Shown: positions 38,135 through 51,800 of the stretch, piece after piece
Layout of the letters: each line of letters begins with the position of its first letter
Numbering within the stretch: position 1 is the first letter of the stretch
Origin: Hofstenia miamia
Taxonomy: Eukaryota > Xenacoelomorpha > Acoela
Assembly (NCBI GenBank): GCA_004352715.1
Contig: SCFE01000093.1
Span: 769,001 to 833,000 of the forward strand
Reading direction: 5' to 3'
DNA: 64,000 nucleotides
Position numbers and translations under genes: made by a program
Notes under the pieces: generated by a model
What the model was told of the DNA's origin: nothing
Databases searched by the model: none
What the model saw: the letters and a program-made list of their open reading frames with translations, nothing else

Positions 38135-41100
38135 CGAACAACTAATTGATCAGAATGTGACGCTCCAAATTGACAAAAAACTTTAAATGCTAAGTTTGTT
38201 CTCTCACGTGGTCATTATATAAAAGAACATCAATGCCTTTGATTGACATAAATTGAAAGTATGTTTCGCATTCTTGTTTACTCTTGCCTGTCGTCACGAC
38301 CCTCATTGTAAATATTTGGCCAAACAAAAGTTTTAAAATTATTTTTACTTATTTTTTAGTCTGTGTCTCGTATTTTAATGTATGAACTTTCTTTACTTGA
38401 ATATATGTAAAGGATGGTTGTGTTGAATTGCGAAGTTTGTCGGTTACTCCCCACCATAACTTCTCATTTTCATTTTATTAATGATTTAGCTCGTTCAAAA
38501 GATCCGCCAAGACCATTATATGGATTGAGCACAATGGTCTTTTCACAAGATTCTCAAAATTCCATCGTTCTTAAATACAAAGACGATTCCATTTCAGAGC
38601 ATGCAGACAGCAGAGTTTATCAAGTCAAATACACCACATATTACCCGGAGAAGTTAACACGTTATCGCAACTGCACTAAGCTTTGGTGTACAATACCAAA
38701 CCTCGCACCTGCACTTGAATATACTTTCAGCGTTCGCGTGTTCCTCGATGGAGTAAGCAGTAAATGGAGCTTCCAGGTCAAAAACACCACCTCAGAGCAA
38801 CGTATGTCGTTTTCTTACAATAAATTATGCCTCTATAGCCTAGAAAAAGTGGTGATTACTTCAGAGTTAGTCGCCTTTTTTTAGAAAATTTGTTCAATTT
38901 ACTAATTAAACTAATTTAAAAGTTTTTTTTATATATTGTATAATACTATTTAGGTCCCGAAAGTCCCCCAGATGATTTTACTGCTACAGCAACAATTAAA
39001 GACCCTGTGACGGTAAAATTAACGTGGCAGCCACCTATTAAAAGCAACGGTGTCATTACTGGTTACATTTTACGTTACTCAACTGATAACAATAATGCGG
39101 ACTGGGTCATCGAACCTATTGATGATGGTAGTCAGTTGATGAAGTCTATCAAAAATCTCAGCCCGAAAACGATTTACTATTTTGAAATCACTGCAAAAAA
39201 TTCCAAGGGCATTGGTCCTTATTCGGACACGATTAGTTTCCTTACTAGGCCTATACCATGTAAGTTACCATATGCTGATTTTGTTATATATATATATATA
39301 TATTTCAAAATATAATACATACTGACCATGCATGGAAGATTTTTATAATGAAAGTTCATTAACTTACTAAATATTTAGTCATTGTTACACCAGACTCTAA
39401 AGGTGAAATCTTAATAACTGAGAGGCTAGTTGAAATTCATTCTCATTTTTGCATTCATAGTTTTGCATTTTGGGAATATATTATTGCAAAAACCATTATT
39501 TTGAAATTGTATCGTTCACACACGAAAATGTTTTCCTAATAAAATATTTAAAATAATCATAATTAGCATCTGAAATACTTTGTAGAAATCAGATTTAGTT
39601 TATTTACATAGTTTTGCAATTCTATGTAAATGATGAAATTACTACATAGGGTCTGTTAAAAAATTCGGTTTTTTCTTTCACTAAAATTTATATTTGTGAC
39701 AAGAATAACTTTTTTGTCAAATCACAACAAGCGTATTGTAATGCAGATATCAGAAGACAATCACGTCACCTATCTACTGATGGAAATTTGTAAAAACCAG
39801 AGACCCCTGCCCCCCTTTTGGCATAGTTTTGTTAATCATGGTCAAAGCGTGATTGCACGACATTCAGAGCCTCTTAAATAAACCCTGTCGCTATTGTTGC
39901 AGACAATACCAGAGCACGCCGGTCAGCAATAAATGAGGCGACACTGGAAGTCCTGAAAATAGCACTCATGCGATGCTCAGCATCATAAATAAGACATTTG
40001 AAGCGCTTTGTTGATACTCGTTGGAACAGTCGATGTGACGGTCTCATGGAACTCTCTGATAAATTGAGAAACGACGTCTCGGAAAATTGAGAACGCGGAA
40101 TTGCTGTTATTGATAATGCAACTGCAATTTTGATACCTATCATTGACCTGTTTTGAACCGCTCGCAGAGTGGCAAATACAACTGGAGTTTGCTGTATAAC
40201 TCCATAGCTTCAGTTGCGGCAAATGCTTTTGAACTCGATTATGAATTTTATTGCAATACCTTCCGTGGTTGGTATCCACAACAGTCCTAAGTGGGATTGT
40301 TTATGGAGAAATTGAAGCCTTCGATGAAGAATCTATTGGTAATGCAAATTCGTTTGCAAAACACTGGAGCCAAGAAATCGGTGAATCTTTAGAAAATCGT
40401 TACTTCTGAGGCTGTTGTTGAAAAGGTTTTCAGCTGACATAAGCTTATACACACCGCTCAAAGAGCACGACTGACTCCAGAAGTCGTCGAAAAGGTTCTC
40501 TTCATATGATACAATGCAAAAATGTCCATCCGGAATTCACTATTTGGAAAGACGAAAATGAAGCTGACAAACTCTTTGATACTGAAATTTTGAATTTGTT
40601 CGACGACATTGATGGTTAATTAAATTTTTTGCTTATGCTTGTTTTTTTTAACTGTGCCTGCAAACCGTAAACCGTAACCTGTAGTTTTAAGGTAAACTGT
40701 AAGGGGTTCGAATCTAGCAGATAAAATATACAAAGAAGAATATTTGATGTTACCTTGTGCATTAGATTTCAACTTATTGAAATCAGTTTCCAAAAAACCT
40801 TTGACATTTAAAATTCTCCTTGACACATGAGACCTGTTTTCTTCACAGTCATTATATGTAATGTTGACAAGGGCCTTCTAATAAGACCCATGATCTCTTC
40901 ACAATACGATATTTATTTCATGATATGCCCCTCTGACAGATTTTGCGTATCATTGTGGTGATTTTGCTATTTTTGAGACTGAACACTGCTTCGTATATTT
41001 TGTAGCTTTCGAAAATATTGAACAACTAAGTGAAGAAGTTCCCTCAAACGACTGCTTTACAAGTTCAGTATTTTGGGTGCATGACATTTTGGGCCTACTT

Positions 41101-42290
41101 GAGCCATCTTTGTGATCAAAGATTAACCACTACCTCCTTCGACGTTCAGCAATAATTTTGTTGCTCCATATCCCAACCAGAACTTGGTGAATAGCACAGT
41201 TATTATTGCTCTTCCTACGCATTATCCACCCGTAAAATTTGAAGTGATTGTCATCAATTGATATTTAAATTACTTTTCTGAAAGAACTTGTATTGTCCTA
41301 TCCATTCAGAAAGGTGATGTTAAAAGGCCCAAATTTTTTTATGGACCCTAAAAATACTATGTTTCTTTTAAAAATTAATCCGGAATTTTCATTTTCATTT
41401 GAGAATTTTTTTAACGGATAGCACATTTTTTTAGTATTACTGCAATACCATAAAATATTTTACTAAAGGCGCAATCATGTTTGAAATTTTGGGAGAATTT
41501 TATTACAATTATAGCAAGCAGGCTAAATATGGCAATCTTAATTTTTGTTTTAAATTTTATTGTAAGTCTCCATTTTTCTCTTGTTTACTAAAAATTTGTT
41601 CTCGCCTTCAATTTTATGAATTTATTTTATTTGGAATCAAAATGCAAATATTTATGTTTAATGTTTCTGTGATTTGGGATTCATCGCTTGCTCATGCTTT
41701 AATGTGTTTGTTTTGATATTATTTTAATGAAGCTTATCATAAAACATTTTATTAACATTACTAAACTTAGAAGAAAATTCTTGTTCACACTGACAAAGTG
41801 GCGACCCTACTATCATATTTCCAAGCAATGAGATCAATTTTTACATATGCCAAGGAGGTTATGTTTTGGTAGCGTTGGTTTGTTTGTTTGTCTGTTAGCA
41901 ACTTTCCTAAAAAAGTAATAGATGGATTGACCTCAAATTTTCACCAGAGGTGCGTCTCCGCTCAAGGAGGAATCGATTAAATTTTGGTGCTGATCTAGTG
42001 GACACAAGCTGCGTGGTGGAGGTCTGCGCTCTCCAAGTGCTTTTCTAGTTTTAAATTTAAAGTAGAACCATCCAATATCATTTTCTGACCACACCACTGC
42101 TGTGATTGGTGTTCTAACCGTTCTAGATTGATAAATTTGATAGAAATACATGCATTGATATGTATGCATGCACATGTAAATGTATGTGTTACTGTGATAT
42201 TTATATCAATACCAGAGTGGAAAAATATGTGTTGTGACTACCCCGACTAAGTGCTCAAGCTACCCCTCTGAAAAGAACCTGGCTACGCCA

Positions 42291-42322
<32 letters not shown>

Positions 42323-42511
42323 NNNNNNNNNNNNNNNNNNNNNNNNNNNNNNNNNNNNNNNNNNNNNNNNNNNNNNNNNNNNNNNNNNNNNNNNNNNNNN
42401 NNNNNNNNNNNNNNNNNNNNNNNNNNNNNNNNNNNNNNNNNNNNNNNNNNNNNNNNNNNNNNNNNNNNNNNNNNNNNNNNNNNNNNNNNNNNNNNNNNNN
42501 NNNNNNNNNNN

Positions 42512-42548
<37 letters not shown>

Positions 42549-42976
42549 TTGAAGCAACGGAACTGTTTAAGTGTATGCATCAATTTGCAATGTGACATTT
42601 TTTTAATTCTGGTAAAATTTTAAGCATGCACTAGTAAAATAATGAGACATTTTCAATTCAATCTTGTGAACAAAAATTAGTTGACCATTGTAGATATAAA
42701 GAATGCTAAAAGATTATTTTTTAAAACGCATTTATAATGATCGTAATTTTCTTATAGATGATCATGCCATGAATATGGATAACCAGAGTGAGTACATTAC
42801 TTTGGTTGTCGGTTGTGCCATTGGTGCTGTTGTCATTGTCTTATGTTTGTGTCTCGCTTTCTGTTGCTGTTGTCTCTTCAACTCCAACATCAACCGCAGT
42901 AAAAGGTAACAGTTATTTTTGTATGTAACCATTTCTTCGCTTTACAGACAAATATTTCACTTTCAAGTACAAATTC

Positions 42977-43013
<37 letters not shown>

Positions 43014-44618
43014 GTTAAAATTAAAACCAATGCAGAATCAATGTTTCAGTTAGTTAAGTCGGAAGATTTGAAATCGCGCTTTATTTAAAACATGTACCAA
43101 AAAGTATTAGAACATTATATAAATCATTGAGAGTTTTAATTAACGATGATGATTTGTATATCTACAACTATGACAACGGAAATGGTATCACAATTATAAA
43201 TAAGACTACATACACTTAAAAAATGGATGATATATTACAGGATAAAGAGAAATTTGAAAAGATACATGAAAATTTAATGAAGTGTTGTTTGACATGAAAA
43301 GAAAAAACTTAATAAGCAAAGAGAATTATATTCAATACGTTGTCAAATAAATAATTTTTACAGATACGATGTGTCATTTACTTTTTTACGGATTCGCCGA
43401 GCCAACAATTTTATTTATATATATATATATATATTCAGGATCCCTTAACATTATGGTCAAAACTATTTTATCAAAATGCTCAATAATAAAATAGCGAAAT
43501 TGAAAATTTAATCGATGGTCTTATAGGTTATGAACACAATGACGATAATCAAAACATATTATTCGATATGGCCCAATTTGTTTTTAATGACAGACCTTAA
43601 TCGGAAAGCTTCACATGAGGCAGTCAGCGGCACTTTCTTGAGGAATCAAGGGCCATTCTCGTCGCAATTTGACTTCAACGGATCCAGTGAATCATGAGGA
43701 ATTCTGCAGACCCTACTATTCAAAATTGATCAAACTTAAAAATCAAGTGGGTTTAAATCCAGACTCCTTAAAGTCCATTCATCTTTCCTAATGAATAATG
43801 AAATGTGGACCTGAATCCACCTGAGCCATATGATTGAGCGGAGTCTTGTTAGAAAGTAAAAGGTGACTCATCAACGTGTTGGTGTGCCCGGGGAAGGAGC
43901 TCAGCTTCAAATTATCAGAAATTTACCGCTGGCTATTCACTTTCACTCCGAAAGTAACAAACACGAGAGATCTCCAAGTGGCAGTGGTTGCCGCCGTCAC
44001 CATCACAGAAAGGCTATTCTGGCTTCCACTGATCCATGTCTACTCCAAACACTCATTTTGTCGGCTTAGGCAATGCTGCACATCAAATTTCTTCTCATCG
44101 CTGAACACTAAATTGGGTAGCATGCCGTCTTTAATGAGATTCAGGATGTGTTGAAATCTGTCGAGTCTCAAATGTTCATTCGTAGTTGTAAGTTCATGTA
44201 TTTTGTAAGGAGATGTCTTCTTTGAGGACTTTAGGCATCTTCTTCTTAATTTTGGCCTCCTGTCTTTTATCAGATGTTTCATTTTAACTGTTCGTTTTCT
44301 ACCCTGGCCTGGTTGATTGCATTTTTTACCAGTTTCCTTAAACGTCTTCAAAACCTTCCAAACTGCTGCACGGCAAATATGAAGCTTTTGCGATGTTCGA
44401 ATTGCTCTCACCCATTTTATAGAGGTTCACAATTGAACTCCTGTCTACAGCCATCGCTGTAATATTTAGTTAATTTTTTCTTATGCAATTCAAAATAGAT
44501 ATCTGTGCCAACCAATTTATTCTAAAGCAACTTAAAATTTAGCTCGAACTTGTCTTGGCTGAAAATTTTACTAATTAAATATGCAAATTTTATCCAAGTG
44601 ATAAAAATAAGATGATGC

Positions 44619-44651
<33 letters not shown>

Positions 44652-44709
44652 NNNNNNTTATCGAAATTTTGATGAATTAAGCTAATAATTTGTACATAAA
44701 TTCTTAAAT

Positions 44710-44749
<40 letters not shown>

Positions 44750-47700
44750 TGAAACACTTGCACCATGATTTTGAATTTTTTCTTTCACTTCAAGTGTGGG
44801 TTTTGATCNNNNNNNNNNNNNNNNNNNNNNNNNNNNNNNNNNNNNNNNNNNNNNNNNNNNNNNNNNNNNNNNNNNNNNNNNNNNNNNNNNNNNNNNNNNN
44901 NNNNNNNNNNNNNNNNNNNNNNNNNNNNNNNNNNNNNNNNNNNNNNNNNNNNNNNNNNNNNNNNNNNNNNNNNNNNNNNNNNNNNNNNNNNNNNNNNNNN
45001 NNNNNNNNNNNNNNNNNNNNNNNNNNNNNNNNNNNNNNNNNNNNNNNNNNNNNNNNNNNNNNNNNNNNNNNNNNNNNNNNNNNNNNNNNNNNNNNNNNNN
45101 NNNNNNNNNNNNNNNNNNNNNNNNNNNNNNNNNNNNNNNNNNNNNNNNNNNNNNNNNNNNNNNNNNNNNNNNNNNNNNNNNNNNNNNNNNNNNNNNNNNN
45201 NNNNNNNNNNNNNNNNNNNNNNNNNNNNNNNNNNNNNNNNNNNNNNNNNNNNNNNNNNNNNNNNNNNNNNNNNNNNNNNNNNNNNNNNNNNNNNNNNNNN
45301 NNNNNNNNNNNNNNNNNNNNNNNNNNNNNNNNNNNNNNNNNNNNNNNNNNNNNNNNNNNNNNNNNNNNNNNNNNNNNNNNNNNNNNNNNNNNNNNNNNNN
45401 NNNNNNNNNNNNNNNNNNNNNNNNNNNNNNNNNNNNNNNNNNNNNNNNNNNNNNNNNNNNNNNNNNNNNNNNNNNNNNNNNNNNNNNNNNNNNNNNNNNN
45501 NNNNNNNNNNNNNNNNNNNNNNNNNNNNNNNNNNNNNNNNNNNNNNNNNNNNNNNNNNNNNNNNNNNNNNNNNNNNNNNNNNNNNNNNNNNNNNNNNNNN
45601 NNNNNNNNNNNNNNNNNNNNNNNNNNNNNNNNNNNNNNNNNNNNNNNNNNNNNNNNNNNNNNNNNNNNNNNNNNNNNNNNNNNNNNNNNNNNNNNNNNNN
45701 NNNNNNNNNNNNNNNNNNNNNNNNNNNNNNNNNNNNNNNNNNNNNNNNNNNNNNNNNNNNNNNNNNNNNNNNNNNNNNNNNNNNNNNNNNNNNNNNNNNN
45801 NNNNNNNNTTAGAAATTACGGCTCGTTGACAAGTCTGATGAGAACCGTTTCTGCTTTTTCTAGTTTCGAGTATAGATTCATATTTCAAGACTATTTACAC
45901 CATTTGTATGTAAAATTTTGATGGATCCTTTAAATTTCATTTGCAAATTAATGCTTTATAACGCAATGGCGTTGTTGGAATTTTTTGCGCGACGTTTGTA
46001 TATAACTTCATGAACAGTACATATATGTGCATACACATTATTTAGTCCATTTTTAAATAAATTTGCAAGTTGTTTATTTTGCTCATATAGATTACTAAAA
46101 GCCTTAGGCCACCCCTTGCCTCTATAAACGCCCATGAGTATAATTATGTCTTATATTTTCTGCTTGATTTTCCTTATACATTTCACTTTTTATTTAAACT
46201 GTATTCTAACTTTTCCAGACGATTTCGTTTTGAAAGTGGCCGAATTTGTTTAACAAATGCTTGAATTGTAGTTGCTTCTGGCTAGTTTCTGTAGGTTAGA
46301 ATAATATTTTCACTGGGCGGAAAAGGTGCCACCCAGTTGCTATTGTATTTCTCAAGGCGAAATCCATAAAATATCTTTGCTTGTATTCATTTCTCGAATA
46401 CGTTTGCGTTTATTGAGCGTGGTGTAACTTTGGATAACCTGAGTATTCTGAGATTTGTTTAAATCATTAATTCGTCTGCAACTAGATCAGGTTTTTATAT
46501 TAAATAATAGACAAACAAACTTTTTGGCATTGTTTTTTATTGCTATTTGTGATAGGCGGTGACTTATTTTGGGGGTAAGGGCATGAAACGCGTGTCAACT
46601 AAAAATATTTGGAAGATTGAGTGCATTCTCCATGTACAATTCCATTATAAATATTTTTTCAATTTATAAAATATATCTCATTTGTGTTATTTGTGTGGCC
46701 AAAGAAAATGTTATTTATTAGGGGTTAAGGTTATAAGAAGCATATCTGCTATTTATGTAAGTTTTGCATTGCTTTACCATTATTTTGTTTCAATCCGGAA
46801 TACGGAACACTGGATAAAAGCAGTAAACAGTAATTTATATTCCATTTTGTATCGCATGGGCAATGGAAATTTAACGCTATTATTAACTTAAATATTCTAG
46901 TGTAACCCTATTAATGTAATCGACTGTGACCACATTTCAAATCTTTTCTCCAAATTTGGAATTCCTTGTATATTGACACATGTATGGATAAATAATGTGC
47001 TGCCCTATTATGGTATAAATAATTATTTCTATGCCTGACNTTTAATAATTCTTTCGAAATTTTCGGCGTTTGTGATTGAAATTATCTAGTTGAAGATTTA
47101 TTGCCCATTTCAGTGTCTGTCTACTTGTAATCCGAAGAAATATTAACGATTATTTAAACGCAAAAGAAATAATTGATTTCAAGGGAACAGTATGACGGGC
47201 GTACATGATGCAATTGCTAAATTGAGAAATCCGACTTACTCATGCATGCCACACCTTGTTTCCAGAGGCGGAATTGTTTAAAATGCATTGTTCAATTCTT
47301 CCTGGTTTTTTGTTTTTATGCGCTATGCTTATTGGTATTTCTGTTTTTCACATACCATTTAGTAATGAGAACCGTTTCTGCTTGTTAGTGATGAGAACCA
47401 GACTTGTCAACGAGCCGAGCTTNNNNNNNNNNNNNNNNNNNNNNNNNNNNNNNNNNNNNNNNNNNNNNNNNNNNNNNNNNNNNNNNNNNNNNNNNNNNNN
47501 NNNNNNNNNNNNNNNNNNNNNNNNNNNNNNNNNNNNNNNNNNNNNNNNNNNNNNNNNNNNNNNNNNNNNNNNNNNNNNNNNNNNNNNNNNNNNNNNNNNN
47601 NNNNNNNNNNNNNNNNNNNNNNNNNNNNNNNNNNNNNNNNNNNNNNNNNNNNNNNNNNNNNNNNNNNNNNNNNNNNNNNNNNNNNNNNNNNNNNNNNNNN

Positions 47701-48802
47701 NNNNNNNNNNNNNNNNNNNNNNNNNNNNNNNNNNNNNNNNNNNNNNNNNNNNNNNNNNNNNNNNNNNNNNNNNNNNNNNNNNNNNNNNNNNNNNNNNNNN
47801 NNNNNNNNNNNNNNNNNNNNNNNNNNNNNNNNNNNNNNNNNNNNNNNNNNNNNNNNNNNNNNNNNNNNNNNNNNNNNNNNNNNNNNNNNNNNNNNNNNNN
47901 NNNNNNNNNNNNNNNNNNNNNNNNNNNNNNNNNNNNNNNNNNNNNNNNNNNNNNNNNNNNNNNNNNNNNNNNNNNNNNNNNNNNNNNNNNNNNNNNNNNN
48001 NNNNNNNNNNNNNNNNNNNNNNNNNNNNNNNNNNNNNNNNNNNNNNNNNNNNNNNNNNNNNNNNNNNNNNNNNNNNNNNNNNNNNNNNNNNNNNNNNNNN
48101 NNNNNNNNNNNNNNNNNNNNNNNNNNNNNNNNNNNNNNNNNNNNNNNNNNNNNNNNNNNNNNNNNNNNNNNNNNNNNNNNNNNNNNNNNNNNNNNNNNNN
48201 NNNNNNNNNNNNNNNNNNNNNNNNNNNNNNNNNNNNNNNNNNNNNNNNNNNNNNNNNNNNNNNNNNNNNNNNNNNNNNNNNNNNNNNNNNNNNNNNNNNN
48301 NNNNNNNNNNNNNNNNNNNNNNNNNNNNNNNNNNNNNNNNNNNNNNNNNNNNNNNNNNNNNNNNNNNNNNNNNNNNNNNNNNNNNNNNNNNNNNNNNNNN
48401 NNNNNNNNNNNNNNNNNNNNNNTAATGAATTCTGACAAGAAATGGAAATGTGTACCCAATTACAAAATTGTAATCAAAATAAAATCAGTAGGAGGCTAGC
48501 TTTCTATGTATTTCACTCGAATGTTCAATGATTGATATTTAATTAGACACAAAATTTCTAGATGAGTTTGAAAATTGCTTTGTGATAGGATAGGAATCGA
48601 AAAATTTTTCTTACCACATACTAAGAACACAAGTGGACCACCCAGTGGGCAACTGGTTGATGCAGTAGTATCGTCGCCATTTAAAGCAGGCGGTAGAAAT
48701 TTGAATTTCATTTTTTCAATAGCATTTATCGAGCAAATGTTTTGATTGATTTCCTATGTTTCACATTATATTTAAAAATTAATTTAAATATAAAAATTTT
48801 AT

Positions 48803-48836
<34 letters not shown>

Positions 48837-51800
48837 CGATAGGAATTTTCGTCAAAGTATATGCTAGCGTTTTGTATGATTTCTGTGGCTGTATAAAGGG
48901 GTTCACACCCAATCTTCCGTATATAACCTGATATGTGGTCTTTATTAACAAATGTATCAAAAATATTCGTTCAATTTTTTGAGGTCTCATATGGTGTTTT
49001 CGGATTTTTCAAAATCCCATAGTACTTAGCGCTCATTTTTATATATATATATATATATATAATCTCAAGTGTTATATGTTGAAACTCCCCATTAATTTTT
49101 GTTTTGTAGTCATGAGATTTAGTTATCAATATTTTTTGAAAAAATAATTTAAGGTTCTCTTACATATTGTATATTTTAGAGGACAATATCAGGCTTCACA
49201 TCAACCTTTGAAGCATACGCTTCCTGATCTTTGGACTTCTCATCAAGATCCAATCGAGTTGAAGCAAATGAACGAGAAGCCCAACACAAACTCGCGTCCA
49301 TCTAGTCCACCGGACATTCAAAAGGTTGAGCGGGTTTATCCTTTGCAAAATCAAGGTAGATTATTACACTTTCCGCTCATATATTTCTCAAATGACGGTG
49401 TACACTTTACTATTTTGCATGCCTAGATTATAACTACTAAATCACCAACATCATCTTCGAGGCCAATTCAATATTTTTTCATATGTAAACATTAACTGAG
49501 CGTTTGGATGTGTGTGTGCGCGCGCTATTAATGTAATTTAACGCTTAGGCGGTATGAATCATAACAGCCCTGTTTCCTGTATGCCAACTAACACTCGGCA
49601 CACCGTCATGATGCATCCTGTGCGACCATACGTTCATGAACAATCGATGCCCACAAATGGTAGGTTCACCATTTGCATGCTACGCATTTTGCATGCTGTT
49701 GTGATGTGAAAATTAATTTGGAAATGAATTTTCGAAACTCAATTCAATTCGTGTAATGAAATCTTTTATGTTAGTGAAGGTGATGAATAGGCACATTTTA
49801 TGCTTTATGCATTTTTTGTTTTACGCGTATACCGTACGATCTAATAATTAAATTAGTATGGTTTCTCGTATGCTCTGACCTATTTTAACAGCTTCCATTA
49901 ACATAAAATCACATTTCAGAACACAGTATACAATGATAATGTTTTCCTCAACCATTTGAAGACGATTTATTCTTTAAAAGTCCTTGTACATGGTGAAAAC
50001 TTCAGTTTCCAACTACCAAGAATTATAATTTTTTGGTTAGCTTGCACTCTGCAAAATCCTTTCTAAAAATATTGTCAAGAAAGATTTCTTCAAATAATGG
50101 TTTTTCGTGAACATCGTAATCAAATAAGGCCACGGCTAGACTAGAGATTGGTTAAAAAGTGATCTTTCACATTTGAAGGCATTGCACGACTAACCACCCG
50201 AGATAATTAACGATGTGACGATCACAAAGAAATCGAACGCGCACAATTTTTTTTGATCGTCACATCGCTAATTATCGCGGGTGGTTAGACGAGAAATTCT
50301 TTCAAATGTGACAAATCAGTTTTTAACCAATCGCAAGTCTAACCGTGGCCTAAGCATCGACTATATTTTCAACTGCATTCTATTCGAGGTATGCTATATA
50401 AGGTAGAAAACTTTTTGACCAAAGCTTTTTCGACTTTTTGAACTGTGTAGGAATGACGCAACTTATAGTAAGTGTTATTGCTATAGTAGCAACCAAAATT
50501 CATTATTTACATTCGAATCATCATGTTCTTTTATATGTTCAATGCATATATTTTCAGATTATAAAAGAATAATAAATGTCCTGGTTTTTTCTATCAATTT
50601 GATTTCTTAATTAACTATAGCAGTGAAGAAAATTGTGGTGAATTGCATCTTAGCTTTTTTGTCAATTATTTGGAAAACTGGTTTAATGAGGTCACTTTTG
50701 AAACAAGGGTCTTAAATACAATAATGGTAACAGAGTAAATTCTTTGTATTTTCAATGTTTTTGAGCTAAATACATATTTCAACTATACCTACGCTTATTT
50801 TAAAATATAGTAAAAATGTAACTACAAGTGTGGTACTATGAAGAGAAGGGGTCAGGGCCGTGGCTAGGGGAGGACCAGGGGGCCATGGCCCTTCCTGTTG
50901 GGCCACTGTGCCCCCTTCCTTTTGGCATCCTGGATACAAAACTCCATAGTATTAATTCTAATATTCTGTAACTAAGTTAGAGTGAATATCTTTTAGTTGA
51001 AATATGCATAATACTAATGCAATTCTATTAAAATATCAATGAAAAAGGGTGAAACAACTTATTTTAGTAAAAATATGATTAATTTATTGAACTTTGCGGG
51101 GCCATGGCCCCCCTAAATTTCAAATGCACGCCACGGGCCTGGAAGGGGTAGACAGACTATGATCAGCCATCGAGTCTCATTAATTTTCTTAATGGCTTTC
51201 AATTTAACTATGATATGTAAAAAAAGTTCACATTCAGTTTGGAAATTGTAACAAGGAACATATGTTTTGTTTATTGAAAACATCGAATATGGACTTTGAT
51301 AGCAGTGCGTTATCTGCAANGAATTGCATCTTAGCTTTTTTGTCAATTATTTGGAAAACTGGTTTAATGAGGTCACTTTTGAAACAAGGGTCTTAAATAC
51401 AATAATGGTAACAGAGTAAATTCTTTGTATTTTCAATGTTTTTGAGCTAAATACATATTTCAACTATACCTACGCTTATTTTAAAATATAGTAAAAATGT
51501 AACTACAAGTGTGGTACTATGAAGAGAAGGGGTCAGGGCCGTGGCTAGGGGAGGACCAGGGGGCCATGGCCCTTCCTGTTGGGCCACTGTGCCCCCTTCC
51601 TTTTGGCATCCTGGATACAAAACTCCATAGTATTAATTCTAATATTCTGTAACTAAGTTAGAGTGAATATCTTTTAGTTGAAATATGCATAATACTAATG
51701 CAATTCTATTAAAATATCAATGAAAAAGGGTGAAACTATCTCATATGAGTAAAATTATGATTAATTTATTGAACTTTGCGGGGCCATGGCCCCCCTAAAT

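Larger units (their letters stand above)
36865..38489 (+). other. Intron between FN3-4 and FN3-5, two gaps in TA repeats
   Basis: TA microsatellites lead into N gaps at 36987-37183 and 37816-38092. The 630 bp between them carries short inverted motifs (GACCGCTCTGTAC near 37256 and GTGCAGAGCGGTC near 37715), suggesting a small non-autonomous element. No exon seen. Confidence 0.65.
39260..42757 (+). other. Intron between FN3-6 and the TM exon
   Basis: 3.5 kb, carrying the hAT transposase remnant (39700-40620), a dispersed repeat copy (41848-42050) and a TA microsatellite with a gap (42293-42546). In vertebrate relatives alternative splicing occurs near FN3-4/5 rather than here; no extra exon was recognised. 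Confidence 0.75.
42906..49179 (+). other. Intron between the TM exon and the P1 exon
   Basis: 6.3 kb, with a mariner-like transposase remnant (43574-44411), several TA microsatellites, two 1000-N gaps (44809-45808 and 47423-48422) and between them a block that duplicates 10.2-12.0 kb. Real length is unknown because the gaps are of default size. Confidence 0.75.

Noticed and set aside
41477-41716. 79-codon hydrophobic frame
   Set aside because: Phe/Leu/Ile richness follows from AT content; no signal or family pattern, and it lies in an intron.
44749-48459. Open frames of 300-390 codons
   Set aside because: They consist almost entirely of undetermined bases in two 1000-N gaps.
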